A DNA stretch of 64,000 nucleotides from the NCBI RefSeq assembly GCF_019972815.1, contig NZ_BPPA01000006.1, forward strand, positions 62,001 to 126,000, written 5' to 3'. This document shows, piece by piece, positions 9,149 to 19,747 of the stretch. The position numbers and the translations under genes are program-made. Position 1 is the first letter of the stretch. Every line of letters begins with the position of its first letter. Below the pieces are notes generated by a model. That model worked only from the letters and a program-made list of their open reading frames with translations. It did not search any database and was not told where the DNA came from. Source of the stretch: Lactobacillus huangpiensis. GTDB taxonomy: Bacteria; Bacillota; Bacilli; Lactobacillales; Lactobacillaceae.

Positions 9149-9769
9149 ATGTTCGAGATTTTTCTTTTTGTTAATTCCGTTGGTATTTATTGTTATGATA
9201 CGGAAGTTTTAATCAAAGACGCGATTGATGAACTTAATATCAACTCTTCTTTTCATTTTGTTCCGATCATAAATTCAAAAGTAATAAAAGAGGACATTAT
9301 TAGAAGAAAAAATAATGGCCAGAAAATAAAAGATATACCGAAGTATACAATTGCTTCTTTCCAGGCTTTACGGCACTACAATGCAATCAAGATAGAATAT
9401 GGCAACAAGAAAGCACGTGCTTATTTAGTAGCTTTACAGCGTGTTATGAGTACCGATTTTAATAAATACTCAGAAAGTTTGCCTAGAGAAATTGCGCAAA
9501 GTATAGACTTGGATTTTAGTCGCATTAATAGCCGCAAAATTGCCCGCTATGTTGATGATTCAATTCAACAAGACAAAGATCTTGCGCGTAAATTCAACGT
9601 CCGCAATTTTCCTACTACTATTATTTTTAATGAAAGTGGCAATTATAATGGTGTAATGTTAGAAGGTATTCTTGCACATGATAAACTGATAAAGCTTCTT
9701 AAGGATAATGGTTGTGTTGCCAGAGAGCCAAAAAATTATTACCCTGTACGACATTTACGGTTGATTTAA
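9149..9769 (+). CDS. SpxH/YjbH-like DsbA-family adaptor protein
   Basis: A protein of 206 residues with a thioredoxin-like fold. An N-terminal FEIFLFVNSVGIYCYD strand replaces the active-site region, and RNFPTTIIFN carries the cis-proline loop at about 160. No CxxC is present, only one Cys in that region. By position (beside coiA, mecA and spx) and fold it corresponds to Bacillus YjbH/SpxH, which presents the regulator Spx to the ClpXP protease. In this locus the adaptor and its expected client Spx are 2 kb apart. The last 15 bases overlap the convergent coiA gene. Ribosome binding site TTGGAGGAG. Confidence 0.8.
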   Translation: MFEIFLFVNSVGIYCYDTEVLIKDAIDELNINSSFHFVPIINSKVIKEDIIRRKNNGQKIKDIPKYTIASFQALRHYNAIKIEYGNKKARAYLVALQRVMSTDFNKYSESLPREIAQSIDLDFSRINSRKIARYVDDSIQQDKDLARKFNVRNFPTTIIFNESGNYNGVMLEGILAHDKLIKLLKDNGCVAREPKNYYPVRHLRLI

Positions 9770-10597
9770 ATATTTACTTACATTATCTGGCGAATTTATT
9801 TTACGAAAATTGTTAAAAACCCAAAGCGGCAAATCATCTATGGTTTGTCGTTTTTTATATAACAAATTTGCAATTTGTTTGCCTTTCAAGCTTTTATGTG
9901 CAAGCTGCATTTGCAAATATTGTTTTTGCTGTTTAGGATTAACATGATATTTCTGTAACAATGGCTGAAAATTCCATAATTTTTTTAAGCCTTTTGCACC
10001 GATACCAAATTTTTCTTCTTGAAAATGAACTTTATTTGTTAGCGGCTCAAGCAAAACGTTATATTTTAACCGAATAATCTTTTTAAAAGGATCAATCTCT
10101 AAATAATAATCTCGCCAAAAATTATTTTTACGAAAGAAAATGAGTTGAGATTTTTTCAAGTTTTGTAATAAAAAGTGCCTCTTACCAACTATCCATATAT
10201 CCTTAATGCCTATTTGTTTATATAAAAAATGGCGATGTCGAAATTCTGACTTATTAAGAGGAGCACACTGAATTTCAAAGGCTAAATTTGAAGATGCCAA
10301 TACATCAGCTCGCAATTGTCCATTAGCAAGACTGACCTCTGATTGAGCATCAAAATGTACCTCTCTCAATGCTTGAGTCAGTATTTTTTTACTTTGCGCA
10401 TGTTCTTTATTTTCCCCGCATAAGTTAATTTCAGATGGTATATGTTTAAAGTAGGGTCGCTTATCTTTACTTACTAATCGCATTTCTCGTTCACAGTGTG
10501 GACAAAAATAATGTTTTTTAATTTTATTGTTACTTTGGGGCAACTTGGCTTCCTCAATTGCTAAAACCAAAATATTATTTAACAATGCTGCGTACAT
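9755..10597 (-). CDS. coiA: competence protein CoiA family
   Basis: A protein of 280 residues of the CoiA family. It begins with an N-terminal zinc-ribbon-like motif (HYFCPHCEREM, residues about 29-39), a conserved FKH, and a restriction-endonuclease-like core with LRADVLASSNLAFEIQCAPL, where Asp and the ExQ signature form a PD-(D/E)xK type site. CoiA is required for natural transformation in streptococci and is linked to recombination of incoming DNA. A GTG at 10606 is possible, but AGGTG spaced 8 bases before the ATG at 10597 decides for that start. The 3' end overlaps the convergent yjbH-like gene. Confidence 0.9.
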   Translation of the reverse strand: MYAALLNNILVLAIEEAKLPQSNNKIKKHYFCPHCEREMRLVSKDKRPYFKHIPSEINLCGENKEHAQSKKILTQALREVHFDAQSEVSLANGQLRADVLASSNLAFEIQCAPLNKSEFRHRHFLYKQIGIKDIWIVGKRHFLLQNLKKSQLIFFRKNNFWRDYYLEIDPFKKIIRLKYNVLLEPLTNKVHFQEEKFGIGAKGLKKLWNFQPLLQKYHVNPKQQKQYLQMQLAHKSLKGKQIANLLYKKRQTIDDLPLWVFNNFRKINSPDNVSKYLNQP

Positions 10598-10622
10598 ATT
10601 TATCACCTAAGAATAAATACGC

Positions 10623-10650
10623 AAAAAGGCAGGGTTTTACCTGCCTTTTT
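10623..10650 (-). terminator. terminator of mecA
   Basis: The stem AAAAAGGCAGG / CCTGCCTTTTT with a 6-base loop lies between mecA and coiA and separates the two into distinct transcripts. Confidence 0.85.
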
Positions 10651-10669
10651 ATTCAGCTATTTTGCTATT

Positions 10670-11395
10670 TTATTTAATATCACTAAAATATTGGCGTAAT
10701 CGGTCTAAAGCATCATGAGATAACAAACATTTACCATTTGTTCGCACGCGAGCCATTTCACTTGTCTTTACTTTTATACCATATTCGTTTGCAATTGCCC
10801 ATGCATCTGCTGGCTTTATTTCTGAATATTCTTGATCAGTAAAAATCAGCTCTAAATAAAATTTACCTCGTTCGAAATATAGGCTGGAAGATAAATCACT
10901 TGCTTCAAGACTGTCTGCTAATTCAGTTACCTGATCAAGATCAGTAAAGCAGTATGCCTGTTTTTTCTGCAATTTCCAAAACTGTTTCTTAACCTTAGGT
11001 TGAGAAGAATCTGCTGGCTCACTTGAACCTTCTTTATCTTCTTCCTCATTTTCAGGTTCAAGGTCGAGAAAAGACTTGCGAGCATCATTGTTCTTTTTAT
11101 TGCCGTTGTTGGCAAAATCATTATCAAATAATTGAGCAAGATTATTACGATCTTTTTCTGTTACTTTAGTGATTAGTAAATCAAGTCCACCGTTATTAGG
11201 CATTACTTGAAAAGTTACCGGTGCATCCTGACTAAAAGAGTGATCAGTATCAATTTCATCCAAAATTGAGTAAAAGAAATGCTGGATTTTATTTTTATCA
11301 CCTAGTAAATCCAAAACTTTGAGACCACGATTAGCTAACTCTTGTTTACCTATTCTCACGCGAATCGTATTATTGTTTATATGATCTACTTGCAT
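10670..11395 (-). CDS. mecA: adaptor protein MecA
   Basis: An adaptor of 241 residues for the ClpC protease. The N-terminal substrate-binding domain (residues 1-75, beginning MQVDHINNNTIRVRI) is joined by a long acidic linker (about 85-135) to the C-terminal ClpC-binding domain (about 140-241, with CFTDLDQVTELADSL). MecA delivers competence and stress proteins, including ComK in Bacillus, to ClpCP. It sits between spx and coiA, as in other Firmicutes. Terminators on both sides make it monocistronic. Confidence 0.94.
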   Translation of the reverse strand: MQVDHINNNTIRVRIGKQELANRGLKVLDLLGDKNKIQHFFYSILDEIDTDHSFSQDAPVTFQVMPNNGGLDLLITKVTEKDRNNLAQLFDNDFANNGNKKNNDARKSFLDLEPENEEEDKEGSSEPADSSQPKVKKQFWKLQKKQAYCFTDLDQVTELADSLEASDLSSSLYFERGKFYLELIFTDQEYSEIKPADAWAIANEYGIKVKTSEMARVRTNGKCLLSHDALDRLRQYFSDIK

Positions 11396-11452
11396 GAGTT
11401 CTCACCTCCATCAGATTCTTTGTTCTATTGTAGCGTACTTTGCTAATAAAAT

Positions 11453-11482
11453 AAAAGCGTTAGTTTAAAAACTAACGCTTTT
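11453..11482 (-). terminator. terminator of spx
   Basis: A perfect stem AAAAGCGTTAGTTT / AAACTAACGCTTTT with a 2-base centre, just downstream of spx and upstream of mecA. Confidence 0.85.
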
Positions 11483-11502
11483 ATTTTAAACTTACCTGAA
11501 TT

Positions 11503-11901
11503 TTATAAATCAGCTATCTTTTGCATTTCTTCAAGCTCAAGACGACGTACTTTTCTTGGTAAAAAGCGACGAATTTCGTCTTCATTATACCCAACTTGCA
11601 AACGCCTATCATCCATAATGATTGGACGTCTTAATAAACTAGGATTCTTTTCCACTAAGTCAAGCAGTTGGTCTATTGATAGATCATCAAGATTAACTTT
11701 AAGTTGTTGAAAGGCTCTTGAACGCGTAGAAATAATTTCTTCCGTACCGTTTTCAGTCATTCGCAATATTTGCATAAGTTCGTCTTTTGTCAGCGGCTCA
11801 GAAAAAATATTCCTTTCCTTAAACGGAATATCGTGTTTCTTTAACCAAGCCTTTGCTTTGCGACATGATGTACAGCTCGGAGATATATATAAGTTGACCA
11901 T
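11503..11901 (-). CDS. spx: transcriptional regulator Spx
   Basis: A protein of 132 residues of the ArsC/Spx family. The redox switch CTSC (CxxC) is at residues 10-13, [15 protein letters not shown] lies near 92-106, and TRSRAFQQL is the region contacting the RNA polymerase alpha subunit. Spx reprograms transcription under oxidative and disulfide stress and is degraded by ClpXP with the help of YjbH/SpxH, whose homologue is nearby. A GTG three codons upstream is too close to the ribosome binding site (AAAGGAG), so the ATG at 11901 is chosen. Confidence 0.95.
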   Translation of the reverse strand: MVNLYISPSCTSCRKAKAWLKKHDIPFKERNIFSEPLTKDELMQILRMTENGTEEIISTRSRAFQQLKVNLDDLSIDQLLDLVEKNPSLLRRPIIMDDRRLQVGYNEDEIRRFLPRKVRRLELEEMQKIADL

Positions 11902-12053
11902 ATATTTCACGCTCCTTTTAATTGTTTTCTAAATTATTATAACATACTACTTCTTTTTTGTAAGTAGTGTTTTTGATAACTAATTACATTCTTATGTTAA
12001 GTTCAAAACGTGAATATTCTGTGAACTTTTTGCCAAGAAAGATTAAAGAAATT

Positions 12054-12091
12054 AAAAAAGGATACAAAAACTTTAAGAATGTACCCTTTTT
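12054..12091 (-). terminator. terminator of the ptsHI operon
   Basis: The stem AAAAAGGGTACA / TGTATCCTTTTT (one G-T pair) directly after the ptsI stop, ending in a T run on the minus strand. Confidence 0.8.
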
Positions 12092-12103
12092 GAATATTAA
12101 TAT

Positions 12104-13837
12104 TTATTTATTTACTTTTTTCATTAAATCGCTAACTAATTTTTCGTTTTCTTCAGCAGTTTCTGAAACATAGCAAGCTTTATTTGCTAATTCTTTGATG
12201 TCATTAGTGTCAAGCTTCTTCATCAAACTTCTGATTCGTAAAATCGAGGTAGCACTCATTGAATACTCGTCTAAGCCCATTGACAACAGAATTGGGAACA
12301 TGGTGCTGTCTCCAGCAGCTTCACCACACATGCCACACCAAATACCATTTTCATGAGCTGCATCAATTGTATGTTTAATCAGACGTAAAACAGATGGGTT
12401 CGCTGGTTGATACAAGTAAGAAACGTTATCATTACCACGATCAGCAGCCATTGTATATTGGATTAAATCATTAGTACCAATTGAGAAGAAATCAACTTCT
12501 TTTGCAAGTTGGTCGGCTAAAACGGCAGCAGCTGGAACCTCAATCATCATTCCAACTTCCAAATCTGAACCGATCTTAACTCCCTTTTCAACTAACTTGT
12601 CTTTTTCTTCACTTAAAATTGCTTTAGCTTTACGTAATTCATTAATGGTACCAATCATTGGGAACATGATACCCAACTTACCATAAGCAGATGCACGTAA
12701 CAAGGCACGAAGCTGAGTACGGAAAATTTCTTCATTTTGCAGTGAAAGCCTAATTGCACGCACTCCCAAAAATGGGTTCATTTCTTCTGGCAAGTTCCAG
12801 TAGTCAAGGTGCTTGTCACCACCGATATCCATGGTTCTAATAATAACCTGCTTGCCATGCATGCCTTCAAGGACTTCTTTATAGGCTTCAAACTGTTCAT
12901 CTTCTGTTGGAAAGTCTTTTGAATCCATGTACAAGAACTCAGTTCTATAAAGGCCTACAGCCTCAGCACCATTGTCATTCACACCCGGCATATCATTTGG
13001 CGTACCAATATTTGCTGCAATTGTGAATTTTTTACCATCCGCAGTTACTGAAGGCTCATCCTTTAACTTTTCCCATTCAGCTTTTTGCTTCAAGAAATCA
13101 GCACTCTTTTGCTTATAGTCTGCAATTTCGCTGTCCGTCGGCTTAACGACAACATCACCGCTAAGACCATCAACAGCAACAGCATCACCATTTTGAACAT
13201 CTTTTGTGATTGAGTCAGTACCAACAACAGCTGGTAATTCAAGAGAACGAGCCATAATAGCAGAGTGAGCAGTCCTACCACCAATGTCAGTTACAAAGCC
13301 CTTAACAAACTTCTTGTTTAATTGAGCAGTGTCACTTGGGGTTAAGTCATGGGCTACCACAATTACTTCGTGATCAATCGATGCGGGATTAGGCAACTCT
13401 TTACCTAGTAAATGAGCCATAATTCTCTTTGAAACGTCTCGTACATCAGCTGCACGTTGCTGCATGTATTCGTTATCAGTCATGCCTTCAAAAATTGTAA
13501 TGAATTTTTGAGCAGTTTCATCAAGTGCAGCTTCACTGTTAATTTTTTGCTCTTTGATTTCATTTTCGATGGCACCAGTAAATTCAGGATCGTTTAAAAT
13601 CATCAGATGAGCTTCAAAGACTTGAGCTTCATCTTCACCTAAACTCTTCTTTGCGCTATCACGGATTTTTTCAACTTCAGCAGTTGATACTGAAATTGCC
13701 TTCTTATACCGTGTTAATTCACTTTCAACATCGCTAACTGTAGTTTTTGAAAATGAAAGATCAGGTTCAACCAAGAGATAGGCTGGTGCTACAGCAATAC
13801 CATCACTTGCAGCAATTCCTTTTAATGTCTTGGTCAT
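12104..13837 (-). CDS. ptsI: phosphoenolpyruvate-protein phosphotransferase (PTS enzyme I)
   Basis: Enzyme I of the sugar phosphotransferase system, 577 residues. The phosphorylated histidine is His191 in [12 protein letters not shown]. The C-terminal PEP-binding barrel carries [22 protein letters not shown] and the active-site Cys in [15 protein letters not shown]. It takes phosphate from PEP and passes it to HPr, feeding all the EII permeases, including those at 35 and 42-44 kb of this window. The ATG overlaps the ptsH stop codon (TAATG), which means tight coupling. Confidence 0.98.
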   Translation of the reverse strand: MTKTLKGIAASDGIAVAPAYLLVEPDLSFSKTTVSDVESELTRYKKAISVSTAEVEKIRDSAKKSLGEDEAQVFEAHLMILNDPEFTGAIENEIKEQKINSEAALDETAQKFITIFEGMTDNEYMQQRAADVRDVSKRIMAHLLGKELPNPASIDHEVIVVAHDLTPSDTAQLNKKFVKGFVTDIGGRTAHSAIMARSLELPAVVGTDSITKDVQNGDAVAVDGLSGDVVVKPTDSEIADYKQKSADFLKQKAEWEKLKDEPSVTADGKKFTIAANIGTPNDMPGVNDNGAEAVGLYRTEFLYMDSKDFPTEDEQFEAYKEVLEGMHGKQVIIRTMDIGGDKHLDYWNLPEEMNPFLGVRAIRLSLQNEEIFRTQLRALLRASAYGKLGIMFPMIGTINELRKAKAILSEEKDKLVEKGVKIGSDLEVGMMIEVPAAAVLADQLAKEVDFFSIGTNDLIQYTMAADRGNDNVSYLYQPANPSVLRLIKHTIDAAHENGIWCGMCGEAAGDSTMFPILLSMGLDEYSMSATSILRIRSLMKKLDTNDIKELANKACYVSETAEENEKLVSDLMKKVNK

Positions 13838-14103
13838 TATTCAGCTAAACCCTCTTTTTTCATTGTTTCAGAAATAGCGTTAATTGCGTCTTTTTCATCA
13901 TCACCATCAGCACTGATCGTAACATCAGCATTTTTACCAACTCCGAGTGACATAACACCCATGATTGACTTCAAGTTAACAGATTTACCGTTGTATTCCA
14001 AGTTGATATCTGAACCAAACTTAGAAGCAGCTTGTACTAGCAATGTAGCTGGACGAGCATGAATACCTGTTTCTGCAACAACATGAAAATCGCGTTTTTC
14101 CAT
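13837..14103 (-). CDS. ptsH: phosphocarrier protein HPr
   Basis: HPr of 88 residues with both regulatory sites of Gram-positive bacteria. His15 lies in [10 protein letters not shown] and is phosphorylated by enzyme I. Ser46 lies in [11 protein letters not shown] and is phosphorylated by HPr kinase, which allows HPr to work with CcpA in catabolite repression. It is the first gene of the two-gene ptsHI operon, with a strong ribosome binding site (AAAAGGAG). Confidence 0.98.
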   Translation of the reverse strand: MEKRDFHVVAETGIHARPATLLVQAASKFGSDINLEYNGKSVNLKSIMGVMSLGVGKNADVTISADGDDEKDAINAISETMKKEGLAE

Positions 14104-14216
14104 TATATATATCTCCTTTTAATTCAAAAAATCAAAACGGTAATAAATACCTATTCGCTTACTTAGACTATCATTTTTTTGTGAATTAGACAACATAAAT
14201 GTAACAGTTTACATCA

Positions 14217-14408
14217 CTAAACTCCAGTCTTAGACTGCGAATAAATTATTTTACCACCCCGCAAAGCCTTTCCCGTTATGTTTTGCCTCTTACCAAAAGA
14301 CCTTAATGCAGATTGAAATTCAAAAGCGTTTTGAGGATCAACTTCATAATGATCTAGTTCACCATCTGCCAACTGCTCAAGAATTTTTTGATAATCCAAA
14401 TTTACCAC
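14217..14408 (-). CDS. small hypothetical protein upstream of ptsH
   Basis: A protein of 63 residues beginning at a GTG with AGGA about 9 bases upstream. The composition is coding-like (mixed charged and hydrophobic, no membrane segment), with an amphipathic N-terminal helix (YQKILEQLADGELDHYEV) and a basic C-terminal half. It is divergent from clpE and about 110 bases ahead of ptsH on the same strand. I do not recognise a named family. The reading frame, ribosome binding site and position support a real gene, but no function can be assigned. Confidence 0.6.
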   Translation of the reverse strand: MVNLDYQKILEQLADGELDHYEVDPQNAFEFQSALRSFGKRQNITGKALRGGKIIYSQSKTGV

Positions 14409-14502
14409 CGCTTTTATCCTATATTAATTCAGCAATATTTTTGATTTTGCCTACATGTATTTTAGCATATTTACCGTACTTACAAATAATAAGATCCAAG
14501 TT

Positions 14503-14529
14503 TTAGCACTTGATTATTCCGAGTGCTAA
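14503..14529. promoter_or_regulatory. CIRCE operator (HrcA binding site) of clpE
   Basis: The element TTAGCACTT-N9-GAGTGCTAA differs by one base from the CIRCE consensus (TTAGCACTC-N9-GAGTGCTAA). It overlaps the clpE promoter, so clpE should be repressed by HrcA and induced by heat. CtsR heptads, the usual clpE control, are not evident. Confidence 0.88.
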
Positions 14530-14538
14530 TTATATAAT
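14510..14538 (+). promoter_or_regulatory. clpE promoter
   Basis: A -35 box TTGATT at 14510-14515 and a perfect -10 TATAAT at 14533-14538, spaced 17 bases. The CIRCE element covers the spacer and -35 box, so HrcA binding would block polymerase. Confidence 0.8.
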
Positions 14539-14569
14539 TTAGTAAACTGATATGAAAGGCGGTAATACA

Positions 14570-16765
14570 ATGCTTTGTCAAAACTGTCAAAAACGACCAG
14601 CTTCCATTCACTTATTTGCAAAAGTTAATGGACAAAGTCGAGAAATTAATTTATGCGGACAATGTTATCAACAACTTAAACAACAAGGAAATATTAATAT
14701 GAATAATGACAATAATGGCTTCTTTGGTGATTTCAGCGACCTGTTTAACTATAATGGCAATGCTGGAAATCCAGGAGACCCTAGAATGAATAATGGTGGA
14801 CCTAACAATGGTAATAATGGTACCGGAGGTAGTCGTTCACTTTTAGATCAATATGGTACAGATCTAACTGCATTAGCAAGAAAAGGCAAAATTGACCCAG
14901 TCATTGGACGTGATAAAGAAATTGCACGCGTCATTGAGATTTTAAACCGCAGAACAAAGAATAACCCAGTTTTAATTGGTGAAGCCGGAGTAGGTAAAAC
15001 TGCTGTGGTTGAAGGCTTAGCTCAACAAATTGTTGATGGCTCGGTTCCTGCCAAATTACAAGATAAAAGAATAATATCATTAAACGTAGTTTCTTTAGTG
15101 CAAGGTACAGGTATTCGTGGCCAATTTGAACAGCGTATGCAGCAACTTCTTAAAGAAGTGGAAAATCACGATGACATTATACTATTTATTGATGAAATTC
15201 ATGAAATTGTTGGCGCGGGGAATGCTGAAGGCGGAATGGATGCAGGCAATATTATTAAACCCGCTCTTGCCCGTGGCGATCTGCAACTAGTCGGTGCTAC
15301 TACATTAAAAGAATATCGTGAAATTGAAAAAGATTCTGCTTTAGCAAGACGCTTTCAGCCCGTCGATGTTAAAGAGCCGTCAGTTCCAGAAACTATTCGG
15401 ATTTTGAAAGGCATCCAAAAGCGTTATGAAGACTACCATCATGTACATTATACTGATGATGCCATAAAAGCTGCTGCTGAATTATCCGAGCGTTATATCC
15501 AGGACAGATTTTTACCTGATAAGGCTATCGATTTGCTTGATGAAGCAGGTTCACGAATGAATCTGACAATTCCGTACGTTGATAAAGATAAAATGAAGGA
15601 ACGGATTGATGCAGCACAAAAATTAAAACAAGAATCTTTAAAGAACGAAGACTATGAAAAAGCTGCATACTACCGCGATCAAATTGAAAAATATAATAAG
15701 ATGAAGGATCAAAAAGTCGATCCTGACAAATCTCCTATTATTACCAGCAAGATTATGAATAAGATTGTTGAAGAAAAAACTGGCATTCCTGTGGGCGATT
15801 TGCAAAAGCAGGAAGAAAACCAGCTGCAAAATCTGGCACCAAACCTGAAAGCTCACGTCATTGGCCAAGACAAGGCTGTTGATAAACTGGCTCGGGCAAT
15901 TAGGCGTAACAGAATTGGCTTTAACAAATCTGGTCGTCCGATAGGCTCTTTCTTATTTGTTGGACCAACTGGAGTCGGTAAAACTGAACTAGCTAAACAA
16001 TTAGCCAGACAAATGTTTGGGTCAGAGAATGCTTTGATTCGTTTTGATATGTCAGAATATATGGAATCATATTCAGTGTCTAAGCTTATCGGATCTGCAC
16101 CTGGTTATGTGGGTTATGAAGAAGCCGGTCAATTGACTGAACGAGTTAGAAGACACCCATACAGTTTGATATTGCTTGATGAGATTGAAAAGGCTGACCC
16201 AGCTGTTATGAATCTATTTTTACAAATCCTCGATGATGGTCGTTTGACTGATTCTCAAGGTAGAACAGTATCATTCAAAGACACAATTATTATCATGACC
16301 TCTAATGCTGGTCAGGGAATTAAGAATACCAGTGTTGGTTTCGCAGCTGAAAATTCTAAGGATAAGCCGGATTCTGCCAGAAGTTCAATGAGTCAATTCT
16401 TCAAACCAGAATTTTTAAACCGTTTAGATGATGTAATAGAATTCAATGAATTAACTAAAGATGATCTGATTAAGATTGTTAATTTGATGCTTGACGATGT
16501 AAACAATATGGTTAAAAATCAGGGCTTACAGATTACTGTTAGCGACGATGCCAAGAAGAAACTTGTTGAAGAAGGCTATAATCCTGCTATGGGAGCAAGA
16601 CCTCTGCGCAGAACTATTCAGGAAGAAATTGAAGATAAAGTTGCTGACTATAAGCTTGACCACCCTGCAGCAAAAAACTTACTAGCAAATGTTTCTGACA
16701 ACAAAATTGTCATAAGCGAAAATGAAAATGTTGTAAATTCAGAAAACAGCAGTGATAATTACTAA
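14570..16765 (+). CDS. clpE: ATP-dependent Clp protease ATP-binding subunit ClpE
   Basis: A Clp/Hsp100 unfoldase of 731 residues. The N-terminal zinc finger (CQNC at 3-6 and CGQC at 29-32) is the mark of ClpE. A Gly/Asn-rich linker (about 40-90) leads to AAA domain 1 (Walker A GEAGVGKT near 138, DEIHE), a UVR-like coiled middle region (about 350-380), and AAA domain 2 (Walker A GPTGVGKT near 465, [10 protein letters not shown]-terminal small domain). It feeds misfolded proteins to ClpP under stress. The frame opens at 14552, but AAAGGCGG spaced for the ATG at 14570 sets the start. Confidence 0.96.
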   Translation: MLCQNCQKRPASIHLFAKVNGQSREINLCGQCYQQLKQQGNINMNNDNNGFFGDFSDLFNYNGNAGNPGDPRMNNGGPNNGNNGTGGSRSLLDQYGTDLTALARKGKIDPVIGRDKEIARVIEILNRRTKNNPVLIGEAGVGKTAVVEGLAQQIVDGSVPAKLQDKRIISLNVVSLVQGTGIRGQFEQRMQQLLKEVENHDDIILFIDEIHEIVGAGNAEGGMDAGNIIKPALARGDLQLVGATTLKEYREIEKDSALARRFQPVDVKEPSVPETIRILKGIQKRYEDYHHVHYTDDAIKAAAELSERYIQDRFLPDKAIDLLDEAGSRMNLTIPYVDKDKMKERIDAAQKLKQESLKNEDYEKAAYYRDQIEKYNKMKDQKVDPDKSPIITSKIMNKIVEEKTGIPVGDLQKQEENQLQNLAPNLKAHVIGQDKAVDKLARAIRRNRIGFNKSGRPIGSFLFVGPTGVGKTELAKQLARQMFGSENALIRFDMSEYMESYSVSKLIGSAPGYVGYEEAGQLTERVRRHPYSLILLDEIEKADPAVMNLFLQILDDGRLTDSQGRTVSFKDTIIIMTSNAGQGIKNTSVGFAAENSKDKPDSARSSMSQFFKPEFLNRLDDVIEFNELTKDDLIKIVNLMLDDVNNMVKNQGLQITVSDDAKKKLVEEGYNPAMGARPLRRTIQEEIEDKVADYKLDHPAAKNLLANVSDNKIVISENENVVNSENSSDNY

Positions 16766-16782
16766 CTAAGTCAATTCTTATT

Positions 16783-16820
16783 AAGCATGGTTATTGTAAA
16801 TTATGATAATCATGCTTTTT
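16783..16820 (+). terminator. terminator of clpE
   Basis: The stem AAGCATGGTTAT / ATAATCATGCTT followed by T5, about 20 bases after the clpE stop. Confidence 0.75.
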
Positions 16821-16892
16821 ACTAAAGAAAAAAGTTTAGATTAGTTGTATACTAAAATAAAAAAGAGCTACTAGAAGAAACGGGTGAAATCC

Positions 16893-17174
16893 ATGCATTT
16901 AATAGATGTAACCAATAGTTATAAGGACCTAGTTCATAGTCAACTAAATACGACTAACGTAAATTACGTCAAAGTTTACTCTCTAGGCAATACTTCCGTT
17001 ATCTACACCGAAAGTGATAAAGCGATCGGAATTGTCTTGGAAAACCACAATCGCCGTGTACGCAAGGACGAAACAGATTTTGTCATTAAACGACTTATTC
17101 AGGAAAAAGATCCTATATATAAGTTGACAATTGATGAAAGCCAACATGTAATTGAAATCCATATCGATAAATAA
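16893..17174 (+). CDS. DUF1827 family protein
   Basis: A small soluble protein of 93 residues that resembles the DUF1827 family (PF08860) of lactic acid bacteria, typically found beside clpE. It begins MHLIDVTNSYKDLVHSQL, has a central NTSVIYTESDKAIGIVLEN strand-rich part and ends in IEIHIDK. No catalytic motif is visible. A GTG three codons upstream lies within the ribosome binding site (GGGTG), so the ATG at 16893 is preferred. A TATACT -10 box is about 45 bases upstream, so it has its own promoter. Function unknown. Confidence 0.78.
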   Translation: MHLIDVTNSYKDLVHSQLNTTNVNYVKVYSLGNTSVIYTESDKAIGIVLENHNRRVRKDETDFVIKRLIQEKDPIYKLTIDESQHVIEIHIDK

Positions 17175-17203
17175 AAAAAGCTGGTTTAAAAACCAGCTTT
17201 TTT
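17174..17203. terminator. bidirectional terminator DUF1827 / prfC
   Basis: The perfect stem AAAAAAGCTGGTTT / AAACCAGCTTTTTT lies between these convergent genes. Confidence 0.9.
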
Positions 17204-17204
17204 G

Positions 17205-18776
17205 TTATAATTTTTCGGTTAATTTAACATCAGGATACTTATCTTTGAAAAATCGTTCAGCAAATTGATTTTCGAACAAAAATAGTGGTTGACCATAGCG
17301 ATCTTTAACCAGTAGGTTTCGACTATTAGCCATGGCAGGATCCAGCTGTTCAGGGTCAATCCAACGGGCTACTCTATGACCAATATTAGTCATTTCAACA
17401 TCAGAATTATACTCATTTTTCATTCTGAATTTAAAGACTTCAAATTGCAATTGACCGACTGCACCTAAGATATACTCATCAGTTTGATAATTTTGGTATA
17501 ACTGAATTGCACCTTCTTGAACCAGTTGTACCATTCCTTTATGAAATGATTTCTGTTTCATAACGTTTTTAGCAGTGACCCTTACGAATAATTCCGGTGT
17601 AAATTCTGGCAGTGGTGGGTAAACCACTTTGTCTTTGCCGGCATAGATACTGTCACCTATCTGAAAATTACCAGTATCATAAAGTCCAACAATATCTCCT
17701 GCTACAGCATCCGAAACCTGTACTCTTTCGCTGGACATAAACTCTGTCGCATTATTTAACCTTATTGGTTTACCTGTACGAGCCAAAGTAACGTCCAATC
17801 CCTTTTTAAACTCGCCACTGCCAATACGAACAAAAGCAATGCGATCACGGTGATGAGGATTCATATTAGCCTGAATTTTAAACACAAAACCCGAAAATTC
17901 TGAATCATCAGGAGCCAGTTCTTCAGTTTCATTAACTGTATGACTTGCAGGTGCAGGAGCCAGTTTGACAAAGCTTTGCAGGAAAGTTTCAACACCAAAA
18001 TTTGTTAAAGCAGAGCCAAAGAATACCGGAGTTTGATCTCCTTTAGCAATCTTTTGTAAGTCAAACTGGTTACCGGCTTCTTTAATTAATTCAATTTCTC
18101 CTAGTGTATCTTGAAATTGAGGATTTTGACTAAAGGGTTCACTGTCCGGCAATTTACCATCTTTATCTAGTGACAAAAAGCGGTCAGATCCATCTTTATG
18201 ATACATTTCAATTTTGTTATTAGCGATATCATACAATCCCTGTAAGGTTTGGCCTGAACCAATTGGCCAATTCATAGCCACGCCTTCAATGCCCAGCAGA
18301 TCTTCAAGTTCAGCAATCAAATCTAGCGGAGGTCTGCCGTCACGATCCAACTTGTTCATGAAGGTAAAAATTGGAATCCCCCTTTGTTTTACGACCTTAA
18401 ATAATTTTTTAGTTTGAGGTTCGATACCTTTAGCAGAATCGATAACCATGACAGCTGAGTCAACTGCCATTAAAGTACGATAAGTATCTTCAGAAAAGTC
18501 TTCATGCCCAGGAGTATCAAGAATATTAATTCTCTTTCCCTGATATTCAAATTGCATGACGGAGCTGGTAACTGAAATGCCACGTTGCTTTTCAATTTCC
18601 ATCCAGTCACTTGTAGCATAATGACCGCTTTTACGTGCTTTAACTGTCCCAGCACTGCGAATCACGCCACCAAAAAGAAGCATTTGCTCCGTAATCGTAG
18701 TTTTCCCTGCATCTGGATGCGATATGATAGCAAATGTTCTTCTTCTTTTTACTTTGTCTAACAGTTCGTTACTCAT
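17205..18776 (-). CDS. prfC: peptide chain release factor 3
   Basis: A translational GTPase of 523 residues. G1 is [10 protein letters not shown]2/switch I holds the RGISVTSS motif, G3 is DTPGHEDFS and G4 is NKLDRD. Domains II and III follow, as in RF3, and there is no EF-G domain IV. RF3 recycles RF1 and RF2 from ribosomes after termination. The ATG overlaps the stop of the upstream CBS-domain gene (TAATG), so the two are cotranscribed. Confidence 0.97.
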   Translation of the reverse strand: MSNELLDKVKRRRTFAIISHPDAGKTTITEQMLLFGGVIRSAGTVKARKSGHYATSDWMEIEKQRGISVTSSVMQFEYQGKRINILDTPGHEDFSEDTYRTLMAVDSAVMVIDSAKGIEPQTKKLFKVVKQRGIPIFTFMNKLDRDGRPPLDLIAELEDLLGIEGVAMNWPIGSGQTLQGLYDIANNKIEMYHKDGSDRFLSLDKDGKLPDSEPFSQNPQFQDTLGEIELIKEAGNQFDLQKIAKGDQTPVFFGSALTNFGVETFLQSFVKLAPAPASHTVNETEELAPDDSEFSGFVFKIQANMNPHHRDRIAFVRIGSGEFKKGLDVTLARTGKPIRLNNATEFMSSERVQVSDAVAGDIVGLYDTGNFQIGDSIYAGKDKVVYPPLPEFTPELFVRVTAKNVMKQKSFHKGMVQLVQEGAIQLYQNYQTDEYILGAVGQLQFEVFKFRMKNEYNSDVEMTNIGHRVARWIDPEQLDPAMANSRNLLVKDRYGQPLFLFENQFAERFFKDKYPDVKLTEKL

Positions 18777-19648
18777 TAAGTATTTTGTTCTTCTTTCTTT
18801 TTAGGTTTTGCTTCAGGTATAGTTAATAAAACTGTCATTAGTCTTGAACGCATCATTCTTCTGGTAGTTAAAACCATGCCATTGTCTAATTTGACTGAGA
18901 GTTTTTCGCCTTTTGCAGGAATTATGCCTAATTTGGTAATCATATAGCCGGCAATGGTATCCACATCTTCCATTTCAAGATCCGTGCCAAATTGTTCATT
19001 AAAATCATCAAGAGGCATTTTACCATAAATGACAAACTTGTTTGGTGCAATCTGATGCACTAAAACCTCAGTTTGATCTACTTCATCATCAATATTACCG
19101 ACTATCTCCTCAATAATATCCTCAATGGTTGCAATTCCGACAACCCCACCATATTCATCTGTCAAGATAGCTAATTGCTGCTGTGTTTGCTGCATTTCTA
19201 CGAGTAGTTCTCTAAGTTCAGTTGTTTCTGGCGCAAAAAGAGGAGGATTCATTACATCATCGTAAGTAATTTTGTCAAAGCCCTTCTCCCAAGCTTTACG
19301 CAAAACAGTGCGAATATGAATGATACCAACTATTTTGTCCTTATCATGTTGATAAACCGGTATTCTGGAATATGGTTCACGCAGTATTTCTTTTAGATGA
19401 TCCTGCAAACTTTCCTGGCAATCAACCATGAAAGCATCAATTCTGGGTACCATCACTTCACGTACCATCCGTCCCTGAAAATCCAAAACTGCATTTAACA
19501 TTGAAAATTCATTGTCACTAATTTTCTTGTCTTTATGTAAATCTTCAATTTCTGTAATTAAGTGCTCTCTTGTTTCTTCATCATTTGTAGGGGAAAATTT
19601 ATTTTTGAAACGCTCAAATAAATTCCCCTTGTCGGGGTCGCTAGCCAT
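18776..19648 (-). CDS. CorC/HlyC family CBS-domain protein (hemolysin-like)
   Basis: A protein of 290 residues with no membrane segments. Two CBS domains (about residues 65-185, with [12 protein letters not shown] and [20 protein letters not shown]) are followed by a CorC_HlyC C-terminal domain (about 200-285). This corresponds to CorC/TlyC proteins, which are linked to Mg2+/Co2+ efflux or, for the short form, to other adenosine-nucleotide sensing roles. The DUF21 membrane domain of the larger family members is missing. It is upstream of prfC and translationally coupled to it. Confidence 0.9.
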   Translation of the reverse strand: MASDPDKGNLFERFKNKFSPTNDEETREHLITEIEDLHKDKKISDNEFSMLNAVLDFQGRMVREVMVPRIDAFMVDCQESLQDHLKEILREPYSRIPVYQHDKDKIVGIIHIRTVLRKAWEKGFDKITYDDVMNPPLFAPETTELRELLVEMQQTQQQLAILTDEYGGVVGIATIEDIIEEIVGNIDDEVDQTEVLVHQIAPNKFVIYGKMPLDDFNEQFGTDLEMEDVDTIAGYMITKLGIIPAKGEKLSVKLDNGMVLTTRRMMRSRLMTVLLTIPEAKPKKKEEQNT

Positions 19649-19747
19649 TTTATTGCTCTCTTTCTTAAAATAACGTATTAAATACCAACATTATATCATG
19701 TACGCAAACAATATGTTAGAATAGCACGTAAGAAATGAGGTCAAACT

